In this document: one piece after another, positions 1-8,957 of the stretch
Layout: each line of letters begins with the position of its first letter
Position numbering within the stretch: the stretch's first letter is position 1
Source of the DNA: Pseudomonas sp. KNUC1026
GTDB taxonomy: Bacteria; Pseudomonadota; Gammaproteobacteria; Pseudomonadales; Pseudomonadaceae
Assembly (NCBI RefSeq): GCF_021650705.1
Contig: NZ_CP087138.1
Span: 310,001 to 374,000, forward strand
Direction of reading: 5' to 3'
Length of the DNA stretch: 64,000 nucleotides
Notes under the pieces: generated by a model
The model's database searches: none
What the model saw: only the letters and a program-made list of their open reading frames with translations
Told to the model about the DNA's origin: nothing
Position numbers and translations under genes: made by a program

Positions 1-1233
1 GTCCTGGCTGGCCTTGACCAGGTCGTTCTGGGCCTGCATCTGGTCAGTCCAGGTCTTGCGTGCGGTGAGGCCGTCGGACACTTCCTGAAAGGCAGTCTGA
101 ATGGCCTTCTCGTAGTTGGCGACGTTGATGTCCTTCTGGATCTTCGCGTAGTCCAGGCTCGCGCGCAGCTCGCCGGCAGTGAAGATCGGCAGGCTGATCG
201 ACGGGCTGAACGCCCAGCTGCCCGAGCCGCCCTTGAACAGGCCGTCCAGCGCAGCACTGGAGGTCCCTGCGCTGGCGGTCAGGCTGATGCGCGGGAAGAA
301 CGCTGCCCGCGCAGCACCGATGCTGGCGTTGGACGCCTTGAGCGAATACTCGGCCTGGAGAATGTCCGGCCGGCGGGTGAGCAGGTCGGAGGGCAAGCCG
401 GCCGGTACTTCGGCGAGCATGTCGCTGGCCAGCGGTTGCGGCGCTGGCAGGTTGGCCGGCAGGCCGGTACCGAGCAGCAGAACCAGCGCGTTCTCGTCCT
501 GCGCCACAAGGCGCTGGTAGGCCGACAGGCTCGCCTTGGCGCTCTCGACCGAGGTCCGCGCCTGCGAAAGGTCCAGCGCCGACGACACACCCACTTCGTT
601 GCTGCGGGTAGTCAGGCGCAGGCTTTCTTCATACGCGGCCAGGGTGTCCTGGGTCAGCTTGAGCAGCTCGCGGTCGGCCTGCCAGGTGAGGTAGGCATTG
701 GCCACGCTCGCCACCAGGCTGATCTGCGTGCTGCGCCGGCCTTCTTCGCTGGCGAAGTAGGTCTGCAGGGCTTGCTGGCTCAAGCTGCGGACGCGGCCGA
801 ACAGGTCGAGCTCATAGGAACTGATGCCCAGGTTCACGTCGTACTGGCTGGAAATCCCCGCTTGGCCGGTGCGTGAGAGATCTGCCGGCGTGCGCTGGCG
901 AGTGCCGGTGGCGTTGGCGTTGACGCCTGGGAACAGGTCAGCCCGCTGAATGCGGTACTGCGCCCGATAGGCATCGACGTTCAGCGCCGCGACACGCAGA
1001 TCGCGGTTGTTGCTCAAGGCGGTCTGGATCAGCTCCCGCAACGCAGGGTCGCGGAAGAACTCACGCCAGCCTTGCTCGGCCGCAGCCTGTGCCGGTGCAT
1101 TGGCCGCCGAGTAGGCCGGCCCTTGCGGGTATTGCGCGGCGACCGGGGCTTGCGGGCGCTCGTAGTCGGGGATCAGCGAGCAGCCGCTCAGCACGGCTGC
1201 GGCCACCGCCAGGGATATCAGGGACTTGCTCAT
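1..1233 (-). CDS. ttgC: TtgC/OprM-family outer-membrane efflux channel (3' end outside window)
   Basis: Outer-membrane lipoprotein channel of a tripartite RND pump; it carries substrates captured by TtgB/TtgA across the outer membrane. The protein starts [20 protein letters not shown], a lipoprotein signal with lipobox LSGC, followed by SLIPDYERP typical of OprM/TtgC. About 411 of the usual roughly 480 residues are visible, so the C-terminus lies before base 1. Its ATG overlaps the last bases of ttgB (1230-1233, ATGA), so it is translationally coupled as third gene of ttgABC. Family assignment is secure; the exact paralogue (TtgC versus another OprM-like channel) is inferred from the ttgR neighbour and its operator. 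Confidence 0.93.
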   Translation of the reverse strand, partial: MSKSLISLAVAAAVLSGCSLIPDYERPQAPVAAQYPQGPAYSAANAPAQAAAEQGWREFFRDPALRELIQTALSNNRDLRVAALNVDAYRAQYRIQRADLFPGVNANATGTRQRTPADLSRTGQAGISSQYDVNLGISSYELDLFGRVRSLSQQALQTYFASEEGRRSTQISLVASVANAYLTWQADRELLKLTQDTLAAYEESLRLTTRSNEVGVSSALDLSQARTSVESAKASLSAYQRLVAQDENALVLLLGTGLPANLPAPQPLASDMLAEVPAGLPSDLLTRRPDILQAEYSLKASNASIGAARAAFFPRISLTASAGTSSAALDGLFKGGSGSWAFSPSISLPIFTAGELRASLDYAKIQKDINVANYEKAIQTAFQEVSDGLTARKTWTDQMQAQNDLVKASQD

Positions 1234-4200
1234 TGACCAGCCTCGTCGCGGGAAGGCGCTTCATCCTGCTTCATTCGGTTGCCTTTGAAGAGGGACGAAA
1301 CGGTAACGAAGAACATCGGGACCCAGAAGATCGCCAGAATCGTGGCGGTGATCATACCGCCAATTACACCGGTGCCAATGGCGTGCTGGCTGCCGGAGCC
1401 TGCGCCGGTGGAGATGGCCAGCGGCACCACGCCGAGCACGAATGCCATGGACGTCATCACGATCGGCCGCAAGCGCATGCGGCAGGCCTCCACGGCGGCC
1501 TCGAACAGGGTGCGGCCCTGCTCGTGCAGCTCCTTGGCGAATTCCACGATCAGGATCGCGTTCTTCGCCGCCAGGCCCACCGTGACCAGCAAGCCCACCT
1601 GGAAGAACACGTCATTGGAAAGCCCGCGCAAGCTGGTGGCCATCAGCGCACCGATCACGCCCAGCGGCACTACCAGAATGACCGCGATGGGGATCGACCA
1701 GCTTTCATACAGCGCCGCCAGGCACAGGAACACCACCAGGATCGACAGCGCGTACAGCATCGGTGCTTGCGAGCCGGAGAGCCGTTCCTCGTACGACAGC
1801 CCCGTCCAGGACAAGCCCACACCCTGGGGCAATTCCTTGGCCAGGCGCTCGACCTCGGCCATGGCCTGGCCCGAGCTGTAGCCAGGTGCTGGCGTACCCA
1901 GCACTTCCTCGGCCGCCACGCCGTTGTAGCGCGAAAGCTTGGGCGAACCGTAGATCCACTCGCCGCTGGAGAAGGCGGAGAACGGCACCATCTTGCCGGT
2001 GCTGTTGCGCACGTACCACTTGTCCAGGTCTTCGGGCTTCATCCGCGCTTCGGCGCGGCCTTGCACGTAGACCTTCTTCACCCGGCCACGGTCGATGAAG
2101 TCGTTGACGTAACGCGAACCGAAGGCCACCGACAGGGTGGTGTTGATGTCCGACAGCGACAGGCCCAGGGCGCTGGCGCGCTCGTCGTCGATGGTCAGGT
2201 GGTATTGCGGCTCGTCGGCAAGGCCGTTGGGGCGCACACCGGCCAGCACCTTGCTTTGCGCGGCCAGGCCGAGGAATTGGTTGCGAGCCTCCATGAGCTT
2301 TTCATGGCCCACGCCGGCCTGGTCCTGCAGGTAGAAGTCGAAACCGGTGGCGTTACCCAGCTCCAGCACCGACGGCGGCACCACGGCGAATACCATCGCA
2401 TCGCGGTAGCCGAAGAAGTGCGCCTGCGCACGCTGGGCCACGCTGAACACGGTGTTGTCGCTGTCGCGCTCACCCCAGGGCTTGAGCATCACGAACGCCA
2501 GGCCCGAGCTCTGGCCGCGGCCGGCGAAGTTGAAGCCGTTGACCGTGAACACCGAGTTGACCGCCTTGCCTTCGCCCTTGTCGCCGTCGAGCAGGAAGGT
2601 ACGCATGCGGTCGAGCACCGCCTGAGTGGTTTCGGCCGAACTGTTGGGCGGGGTCTGCACCTGGGTGAAGATCACGCCCTGGTCTTCGTCGGGCAGGAAG
2701 GAGGTGGGGATGCGGGTGAACAGCCACATCATGCCGGCGATGATGATCAGGTACACCACGAACGCGGGCACCTTGTGCTTGATGATCCGGCCCACGCCGC
2801 GCTCATAGCCACGCACAGTGGCATCGAAGCTGCGGTTGAACCAGCCGAAGAAGCCGCGCTTGGGCTGGCCGTGCTTCTGCTCGTCGATCGGCTTGAGCAA
2901 GGTGGCGCAAAGGGCAGGGGTGAACACCAGTGCCACGAATACCGACAGCGCCATGGCCGAGACGATGGTGATGGAGAACTGGCGATAGATCACCCCGGTG
3001 GAGCCGCCGAAGAAGGCCATCGGCAGCAGCACTGCCGAAAGCACCAGGGCGATACCCACCAGCGCACCCTGGATCTGGTCCATGGACTTGCGCGTGGCTT
3101 CCTTGGGCGATAAATGCTCCTCGGCCATCACCCGCTCGACGTTTTCCACCACCACAATGGCGTCGTCCACCAGCAGGCCGATCGCCAGGATCATGCCGAA
3201 CATGGTCAGGGTGTTGATGGTGAAGCCGGCGGCCGCGAGGATACCGAAGGTACCCAGCAGCACCACCGGAACGGTCATGGTGGTGATGATGGTGGCGCGC
3301 AGGTTCTGCAGGAACAGCAGCATCACCAGAAACACCAGCACGATCGCCTCGCCCAGAGTGTGAACCACGCCGCTGATCGACTCGGTCACCACCGGGGTGG
3401 TGTCGTACGGGTAGACCGCGTCCACACCTTCAGGGAAGAACGGCTTGAGGCGTTCGATGGTGGCGCGGATCGCCTTGGCAGTGTCCAGCGCGTTGGCGCC
3501 GGTGGCCAGCTTGATCGCCAGGCCAGAGGCGGGCTTGCCGTTGAACTGCGCATCGATGCTGTAGTTTTCACCGCCCAGGCTGATGTCGGCAACGTCACGC
3601 AGGCGCACCTGCGAGCCATCGGTGTTGACCTTCAGCAGGATGTTGCCGAACTGCTCGGAGGTCTGCAGGCGGGTCTTGCCGATCATGGTGGCGTTGAACA
3701 CGGTGCCCTTGACCGCCGGCAGCCCACCCAGCGAGCCGGAGGAAATCTGCACGTTCTGTGCGCTCACGGCAGTGGTCACGTCCACCGGGGTGAGCTGGAA
3801 CTGGTTCAGCTTGGCCGGGTCGAGCCAGATGCGCATGGCGTACTGCGCACCGAACACCTGGAAGTCGCCCACGCCTGGGGTCCGCGAAATCTGGTCCTGG
3901 ATGTTCGAAACGATGTAGTTGGACAAGTCTTCCTTGCCCAGCTTGCCGTCGGTGGACACCAGGCCGATGACCATCAGGAAGTTCTTCACCGCCTTGGTCA
4001 CGCGCAGGCCCTGCTGCTGCACTTCCTGCGGCAGCAGCGGGGTGGCCAGGTTGAGCTTGTTCTGCACCTGCACCTGGGCGATATCGGGGTTGGTGCCCTG
4101 GTTGAAGGTGACGGTGATGGTCATGCTGCCGTCGGCGTTACTCTCCGAAGAGATGTAGCGCAGGTTGTCGATGCCGTTCATCTGCTGTTCGATGACCTGC

Positions 4201-4385
4201 ACCACGGTGTCCTGCACGGTCTGCGCCGAAGCGCCCGGGTAGCTGACCTGGATAGCGATGGCCGGCGGCGCGATGGCCGGGTACTGGTTGATCGGCAGGT
4301 TGAGGATCGACAGCGTCCCCACCAACATGATCACCAGTGCCAGCACCCACGCGAAGATGGGCCTATCGATGAAAAACTTCGACAT
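1230..4385 (-). CDS. ttgB: TtgB RND inner-membrane drug/proton antiporter
   Basis: Hydrophobe/amphiphile efflux-1 (HAE1) transporter of 1051 residues, the normal length for AcrB/MexB/TtgB. It begins [20 protein letters not shown], the classic TM1 of the family. The proton-relay aspartate pair is visible in TM4 ([14 protein letters not shown]) and the relay lysine in TM10 ([13 protein letters not shown]). It exports solvents, antibiotics and other hydrophobic compounds from the inner membrane and periplasm using the proton gradient. It lies 3 bp downstream of ttgA and overlaps ttgC by 4 bp, so the three genes form one operon, presumably repressed by TtgR. Confidence 0.95.
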   Translation of the reverse strand: MSKFFIDRPIFAWVLALVIMLVGTLSILNLPINQYPAIAPPAIAIQVSYPGASAQTVQDTVVQVIEQQMNGIDNLRYISSESNADGSMTITVTFNQGTNPDIAQVQVQNKLNLATPLLPQEVQQQGLRVTKAVKNFLMVIGLVSTDGKLGKEDLSNYIVSNIQDQISRTPGVGDFQVFGAQYAMRIWLDPAKLNQFQLTPVDVTTAVSAQNVQISSGSLGGLPAVKGTVFNATMIGKTRLQTSEQFGNILLKVNTDGSQVRLRDVADISLGGENYSIDAQFNGKPASGLAIKLATGANALDTAKAIRATIERLKPFFPEGVDAVYPYDTTPVVTESISGVVHTLGEAIVLVFLVMLLFLQNLRATIITTMTVPVVLLGTFGILAAAGFTINTLTMFGMILAIGLLVDDAIVVVENVERVMAEEHLSPKEATRKSMDQIQGALVGIALVLSAVLLPMAFFGGSTGVIYRQFSITIVSAMALSVFVALVFTPALCATLLKPIDEQKHGQPKRGFFGWFNRSFDATVRGYERGVGRIIKHKVPAFVVYLIIIAGMMWLFTRIPTSFLPDEDQGVIFTQVQTPPNSSAETTQAVLDRMRTFLLDGDKGEGKAVNSVFTVNGFNFAGRGQSSGLAFVMLKPWGERDSDNTVFSVAQRAQAHFFGYRDAMVFAVVPPSVLELGNATGFDFYLQDQAGVGHEKLMEARNQFLGLAAQSKVLAGVRPNGLADEPQYHLTIDDERASALGLSLSDINTTLSVAFGSRYVNDFIDRGRVKKVYVQGRAEARMKPEDLDKWYVRNSTGKMVPFSAFSSGEWIYGSPKLSRYNGVAAEEVLGTPAPGYSSGQAMAEVERLAKELPQGVGLSWTGLSYEERLSGSQAPMLYALSILVVFLCLAALYESWSIPIAVILVVPLGVIGALMATSLRGLSNDVFFQVGLLVTVGLAAKNAILIVEFAKELHEQGRTLFEAAVEACRMRLRPIVMTSMAFVLGVVPLAISTGAGSGSQHAIGTGVIGGMITATILAIFWVPMFFVTVSSLFKGNRMKQDEAPSRDEAGQ

Positions 4386-4388
4386 GGT

Positions 4389-5516
4389 TTACTCCGATTT
4401 GGCGCTGGCGTCGGCCGGGTTGGCTTTGGCTTCGTGCGGGTTCACCTGTGCGCCCGGCTTCACGTACTGCAAGCCCTCGACGATGATCTTGTCGCCAGCC
4501 TTCAGGCCGCTTTCGACCAGCACCTCGTTGCCGATGGTGCGGCTGGCCTTGAGCGGGCGCTGCTCGACCTTGTTGTCGGCAGTCACCACCATGGCGGTCG
4601 GGTTGCCTTTCAGGTCACGGCTTACGCCCACCTGCGGTGCCATGATGGCCTCCTGGGCGATGCCGGCAGGCAGCGTGGCATGCACGAACATGCCCGGCAG
4701 CAGCAGGTGGTCCGGATTCGGGAACTTGGCGCGCAGGGTCACTGAGCCGGTGGTCTCGTCGACCGACACTTCGGAAAACTCCAGCGTGCCGTCCAGCGGG
4801 TACTTGCTGCCGTCTTCGAGTTTGAGGTTCACCTTGGCCGCGTTGGCACCTGCCTTCTGTAACTGGCCGTTTTCCAGCGCGCGGCGCAGCTTGAGCATGT
4901 CGGTGTACGACTGGGTGACGTCCACGTAGATCGGGTCCAGCTGCTGGATGGTCGCAAGCGCGGTGGCCTGGCCATTGGAAACCAGCGCGCCCTCGGTCAC
5001 TGCAGAACGGCCGATGCGGCCGCTGATCGGCGCCAGCACCTTGGTGTAGCGCAGGTTGATCTGCGCGTTTTTCACCGTCGCCTCTGCCTGCATCTGCTGG
5101 GCGCGTGCCGTGTCGTATTCCTGCCGGCTCACGGCCTGTTCATCGATCAACTGGCGATAGCGCCCGGTCAGCGAGCGGTACTGCTCGACGCTGGCCTGGG
5201 CACTGGAAAGGGCTGCCTCGTAGGTCGACGGATCGATCTGATACAACTGCTGCCCGGCCTTGATCTCAGAGCCCTCGGTGAACAGGCGTTTGAGGATGAT
5301 CCCATCGACCTGCGGGCGCACCTCGGCGGCCCGGAACGCGCTGGTGCGCCCGGGCAGCTCGTTGGAGAGGCTTACGGTTTTGGGTTGCAGGGTCACGACC
5401 CCCACCTGGGGAACCTGGGCAGCCGGGGCGGCGGCTTGTTCCTTGTTGCAGCCACTGAGCAGCGTGGCCAGGGCTATGGCGGATACCAAAGCGGGAACGG
5501 CTGGCTTGAATTGCAT
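4389..5516 (-). CDS. ttgA: TtgA periplasmic adaptor (membrane fusion) lipoprotein
   Basis: HlyD/AcrA-type adaptor of 375 residues that bridges TtgB and TtgC. The N-terminus has a signal with lipobox LSGC (cleavage before Cys23), then the order lipoyl/coiled-coil hairpin (about residues 60-180), beta-barrel and membrane-proximal domain. Motifs such as GRTSAFRAAEVRPQVDG and LAPISGRIGRS are typical of AcrA/MexA/TtgA. It is the first gene of the operon, transcribed away from ttgR from the shared 5517-5770 intergenic region that contains the TtgR operator. Identification is firm at family level and strong for TtgA by context. Confidence 0.94.
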   Translation of the reverse strand: MQFKPAVPALVSAIALATLLSGCNKEQAAAPAAQVPQVGVVTLQPKTVSLSNELPGRTSAFRAAEVRPQVDGIILKRLFTEGSEIKAGQQLYQIDPSTYEAALSSAQASVEQYRSLTGRYRQLIDEQAVSRQEYDTARAQQMQAEATVKNAQINLRYTKVLAPISGRIGRSAVTEGALVSNGQATALATIQQLDPIYVDVTQSYTDMLKLRRALENGQLQKAGANAAKVNLKLEDGSKYPLDGTLEFSEVSVDETTGSVTLRAKFPNPDHLLLPGMFVHATLPAGIAQEAIMAPQVGVSRDLKGNPTAMVVTADNKVEQRPLKASRTIGNEVLVESGLKAGDKIIVEGLQYVKPGAQVNPHEAKANPADASAKSE

Positions 5517-5602
5517 GGAAATCCTCGGGGGCGTGTACGCGCAAGACGCTCAAGAGTGGAAAGACGGCAGAAAGTCTGTTGCTAGATATGTAGCTTGCTA
5601 TC

Positions 5603-5636
5603 GAATATACTTACATTCGCGACTGTTTGTAAACAG
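5603..5636. promoter_or_regulatory. TtgR operator in the ttgA-ttgR intergenic region
   Basis: On the minus strand this stretch reads as a CTGTTTACAAACAG block followed by GAATGTAAGTATATTC. From memory this is very close to the published TtgR operator of P. putida, which contains TTTACAAACAACCATGAATG and ends TAAGTATATTC. It sits between the divergent ttgA and ttgR starts, where one repressor site can shut off both promoters. Flavonoids and antibiotics release TtgR in the known system. The exact boundaries are my reading. Confidence 0.75.
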
Positions 5637-5770
5637 CCTTCGCCTAATGAATCCGGCCCTCTGCAACGGGCCATAGCCACGCCGGGCACTGCTAACGATA
5701 ACCAGCCCGGCTTCTGCGCACGGCGCCTTGCAAGGCTCGCCGCGCGATGTACCGTCGAGGTTGCCCTGCC

Positions 5771-6445
5771 ATGGTTCGCCGCACCAAAGAAGAAGCCCTG
5801 GAAACCCGCCAGCAGATACTCCAGGCTGCTGAAAAGGCCTTTTACGAAAAGGGCATGGCGCATACCACGCTGAACGATATCGCCGTGCTCGCGGGCGTTA
5901 CGCGTGGCGCGATCTACTGGCATTTCAGCAACAAGGCCGATCTGGTGCAGGCCATGTTCGACAGCCTGAGCGAGCCGCTCGACGAACTGGCCAGCGCTGC
6001 TGAAAACGAGGACGAACTCGACCCGCTGGGCTGCATGCACCAACTGCTGGTTAAATTGTTTCGGCAGATTGCAACAGACCCGAAAACCCGACGCATCAAC
6101 GAAATCCTCTTCCATAAGTGTGAATTCACCGACGAGATGTGTGACCTGCGCCAGCAGCGTGTGCAGATCAGCGCCGAGTGCAAGGTGCGCATCGAGCGTT
6201 CACTGCATAACGCCGTGCAGCGCGGCCAACTGCCGGCCGACCTCGATACCCGCCACGCATCGCTGGCCATGCATGCCTATATCGACGGCCATATCGGCCA
6301 ATGGCTTTTGTTACCAGACAGCCAGCCCTTGGCAGAAAACGCCGTGCGTATCGTCGATGGCCTGATGGACATGCTCAGGCTGAGCCCGGCCATGCGCCAC
6401 GGGCAACACATTCAACAGGCCAATACTATCCCGCCATTACCTTAA
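5771..6445 (+). CDS. ttgR: TtgR TetR-family repressor of the efflux operon
   Basis: Regulator of 224 residues. It starts [20 protein letters not shown] and has a TetR helix-turn-helix at about residues 30-50 ([19 protein letters not shown]), then the AcrR/TtgR ligand-binding C-terminus with [18 protein letters not shown] chose the ATG at 5771 rather than the in-frame ATG at 5747 because MVRRTKEEA is the conserved start of AcrR, MexR-type TetR and TtgR proteins. It is divergent from ttgABC and should repress both itself and the pump. The C-terminal tail after [10 protein letters not shown] is about 15 residues longer than I expect for TtgR. Confidence 0.9.
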   Translation: MVRRTKEEALETRQQILQAAEKAFYEKGMAHTTLNDIAVLAGVTRGAIYWHFSNKADLVQAMFDSLSEPLDELASAAENEDELDPLGCMHQLLVKLFRQIATDPKTRRINEILFHKCEFTDEMCDLRQQRVQISAECKVRIERSLHNAVQRGQLPADLDTRHASLAMHAYIDGHIGQWLLLPDSQPLAENAVRIVDGLMDMLRLSPAMRHGQHIQQANTIPPLP

Positions 6446-6448
6446 TGA

Positions 6449-6471
6449 GCGGTTAAATAAAAGTTTACCGC
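6449..6471. terminator. Stem-loop between convergent ttgR and MFS gene
   Basis: GCGGTTAAA and TTTACCGC pair around a TAAAAG loop (one bulged T) in the 30-bp gap between two convergent stop codons. The A/T-rich lower stem makes it a plausible bidirectional terminator; there is no long T run, so this is tentative. Confidence 0.4.
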
Positions 6472-6475
6472 CGCC

Positions 6476-7954
6476 TCAGCGGCCCCGCAGTTGCCGGTCG
6501 GGCAACGCCAGCGCCGCAGCAAGGCCCAGCAGGGCGACTGCCGCACTGGCGAACAGCAGGTGTTGGAAAACCCCTTGCAGTTGCAGGCGCAGCGCGTCCC
6601 GCGCGGGGCCTTGAGCTGCATTCAGCGCATCGAGCAGCAGGTTGCCAGTGCCTTCGCCCAGAGCCTCTGCCGCCCCGCCCAGATGCGCGGCGTGCAGCAA
6701 CGCCAGCAGCAGCGCCGACATGCATGCCACACCCACAGCCCCGCCGAGTGATCGGAAGAGGTTGGTGGTGCTGGTAGATACGCCGATGTCCTTGACCTGC
6801 GCGGCATTCTGCGCGCCCACCAGTGAGGTAGGGAACTGCAACCCGCAGGCTATCCCCGTGCCCACCATGAACAGCGTGCTTAGTACAGCGGCCTGAGGTG
6901 GGGTGAACGCAAGGCCCAGGATCATCAGCGGCATCAGCACAGCGCCTGCCAGGATCACCGGCTTGAAGCGCCCACTGCGAGCCGTATGGCGGCCTCCGAA
7001 AAATGCCCCCAGCGGCAGCCCCATGGCCAGCGGCAGCATGTGCAGCGCGGCGCTGTCGGCGCCGGCCCCGGCCACCACCTGGTAGCGTAAAGGCATCAAC
7101 ATGGTGAGCGAAATGGCCTGGAAGGCCGTGCAGAACACCGTGCACCAGCACAGCACCGCAGAGCGTTCGGCGAACAGGTGAAGTGGCAGCAGCGGCTCAT
7201 GGAAACGCCGCTCATGCCAGATGAACAGTACAAGGGCCAGCACCGAAAGCCCGAGCAAAGTGAGCGTTGCAGACTCGGTGGTGTGGGCGCCCTGGCCAAT
7301 CATAGTGATGGCGAGCAACAAAGAAGCCAGCCCGATGATCATCAACGCTGCCCCGCCGTAGTCGACCTGCGCCTTGCGCTGTGGCGTGCTGAGCCCCGCC
7401 AGTGTGCGGCGCATGTACAGCCAGCCGAAAATGCCCAGCGGCAGGTTGATCCAGAACACCCCACGCCACGACCAGTATTGAGTGAGGTAACCGCCTGCGA
7501 CCGGGCCGATGACACTGGCCGCTGCATACATGCTGCTGAAGTACCCCTGATAGCGCCCGCGCTCGCGGGGCGGCACCACATCACCAATGATTGCCTGGCT
7601 CACCGAGACCATGCCGCCCGCGCCTATGCCCTGAACGACGCGGGCGAGCACCAGCTGCTCCATGCTTTGCGCAAGGCCGCAGAACAACGAAGCCAGAATG
7701 AACAGCCCGGTGCCGAAGAGGATCATCCGGCGGCGCCCGTACAGGTCGCCAAGCTTGCCGTAGATGGGCGTTGCGACGGTCATCGCGACCATATAGCCGG
7801 CGATCACCCATGCCAGCAGTCCCAGATTGCTGAACTGCGCCGAAATAGCCGGCATCGACACGGCCACGATGGTCTGATCCAGCGCACCCAGAAAGATGGC
7901 GAGCATCAGCGCCGTGAGAATCGAGCGCAAAGCAGGGGCGTGGGTATCGGTCAC
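6476..7954 (-). CDS. DHA2-family MFS multidrug exporter (EmrB/QacA type)
   Basis: Inner-membrane drug:H+ antiporter of 492 residues, the length of 14-TM DHA2 transporters. The first helix contains FLGALDQTIVAVSMPAI, the typical D1 signature of this family (LDxTIVNVALP). Motif A follows as GKLGDLYGRRRMILFG, and motif C-like glycines occur in VIGPVAGGYLTQYWSWRGVF. Substrates cannot be read from sequence. It is a single gene ending close to ttgR, with no membrane-fusion partner next to it, so it probably works alone at the inner membrane. Confidence 0.88.
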   Translation of the reverse strand: MTDTHAPALRSILTALMLAIFLGALDQTIVAVSMPAISAQFSNLGLLAWVIAGYMVAMTVATPIYGKLGDLYGRRRMILFGTGLFILASLFCGLAQSMEQLVLARVVQGIGAGGMVSVSQAIIGDVVPPRERGRYQGYFSSMYAAASVIGPVAGGYLTQYWSWRGVFWINLPLGIFGWLYMRRTLAGLSTPQRKAQVDYGGAALMIIGLASLLLAITMIGQGAHTTESATLTLLGLSVLALVLFIWHERRFHEPLLPLHLFAERSAVLCWCTVFCTAFQAISLTMLMPLRYQVVAGAGADSAALHMLPLAMGLPLGAFFGGRHTARSGRFKPVILAGAVLMPLMILGLAFTPPQAAVLSTLFMVGTGIACGLQFPTSLVGAQNAAQVKDIGVSTSTTNLFRSLGGAVGVACMSALLLALLHAAHLGGAAEALGEGTGNLLLDALNAAQGPARDALRLQLQGVFQHLLFASAAVALLGLAAALALPDRQLRGR

Positions 7955-8031
7955 GGTAAGGCTGCGCTCGGCGGGGCGGGCGGCCAGTCTATCCGATAGC
8001 CTGCTAACGTTCCACGCGGCCTAGCGATGGG

Positions 8032-8205
8032 TCATCGCATGGCGCTGAACGACGCCGATTGCGGCACGCACTGGGCATAGGCGCAGCTCGCGCCATTCGG
8101 GCCCTGCATCCGCATCTGTTCAGCTCGCCACGCGGCGCCGGCATACAGTGCCATCAGGGCCGCGATCGAGACGGCTGCAACGCATTTTCTTGTGATTGTG
8201 TGCAT
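8032..8205 (-). CDS. Small exported or membrane-anchored protein, function unknown
   Basis: A 57-residue protein starting MHTITRKCVAAVSIAALMAL. I prefer this ATG over an upstream in-frame one at 8295 because GGGAGG stands 8 bases before it and a good N-terminal hydrophobic signal begins immediately. The first 25 residues form a signal peptide or single membrane anchor; the remainder is polar with two cysteines (SCAYAQC). Not recognised. It lies at the edge of the AT-rich gap in front of the T3SS island. Confidence 0.5.
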   Translation of the reverse strand: MHTITRKCVAAVSIAALMALYAGAAWRAEQMRMQGPNGASCAYAQCVPQSASFSAMR

Positions 8206-8957
8206 CTGACGTACCTCCCAGGCCAATATCCAAAGGCACTGGCCGTTGACTTGACTCGTCAATAGGAAGCGTAGCCACGGCTGAGTCGGCGGCATATACC
8301 GTTGTGGCTCAATGCCACTCTTTGATAAGGACCGCAGGCATATGCGCGCGCACTCGAATCACATAAAAATATTGGTTTGAGTGCAAAATAATGTAATGGA
8401 TTACGTTGCTGGCCATATGAAATCATTCAACTTTCAAACAGCTGTTTGGTGCCAATAGACCTATGAGAAGTGTGGAGTAAGTTGTTCTACAAAATTCGGC
8501 TTTCCGAACGTGTAGATGGGAGATATTCGGCATTTCGATCAAAATTTCCTCTGTAATCAGCGTCCCGCGTGTATCTAGATGTTTCACAGTATTGAGAATT
8601 TTCCTTTCACTGCTCAATGGCACATCACTTGCAAACTTTCAGTAACAACTTTCCGATAGCCTCCCACACTCTTGGATGTGCGCGGGTAAAGTTGCCCAAC
8701 TGTGGTGCATAGCCTGGAAGGAATGCGAAGTGATGCGCAAAAAAATACAAAAAGATGATGCGTGGTTGAACAAGGTCCATCCTTCCCTGTCATTCGGGGC
8801 AACCCCCTCCCCGGACGGTGGCCCGCCCGTAGAACGCAATCCAGCAGGCGCCAGGCGCGCCTGATCGCTCCATGCACATGAAGAGGCGACTCGCCCGGGC
8901 AAAGGCCTGCGACGCAGCAGTCGCTGCTGAGAAAACCTCAAGCAAAAAGGTTCATTC
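8206..8957. other. AT-rich intergenic region preceding the T3SS regulator
   Basis: About 750 bp, clearly more AT-rich than the flanks between roughly 8300 and 8750. Short ORFs exist (8423-8623 minus, 8676-8864 plus) but none has a convincing ribosome site and known motif. TTTCACA (8582) and TTTCACT (8605) are present on the plus strand, the reverse complement of the TGTGAAA half-site seen at the T3SS promoter, but not at its 10-bp spacing. It probably holds the promoter of the regulator at 8958 and marks the boundary of acquired DNA. Confidence 0.4.

Noticed and set aside
1089..3113. Long plus-strand frame of 674 codons
   Set aside because: Antisense to ttgB; the protein is His/Gln/Arg-rich noise typical of GC-rich antisense frames.
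3114..4745. Plus-strand frame of 543 codons
   Set aside because: Antisense to ttgB/ttgA with the same low-complexity composition and no ribosome site.
8423..8623. Possible 66-codon gene in the AT-rich gap (GTG start)
   Set aside because: No good ribosome site and no recognisable protein features; kept only as part of the intergenic description.
8676..8864. Possible 62-codon plus-strand gene
   Set aside because: Low-complexity, no ribosome site, runs into the regulator's leader.
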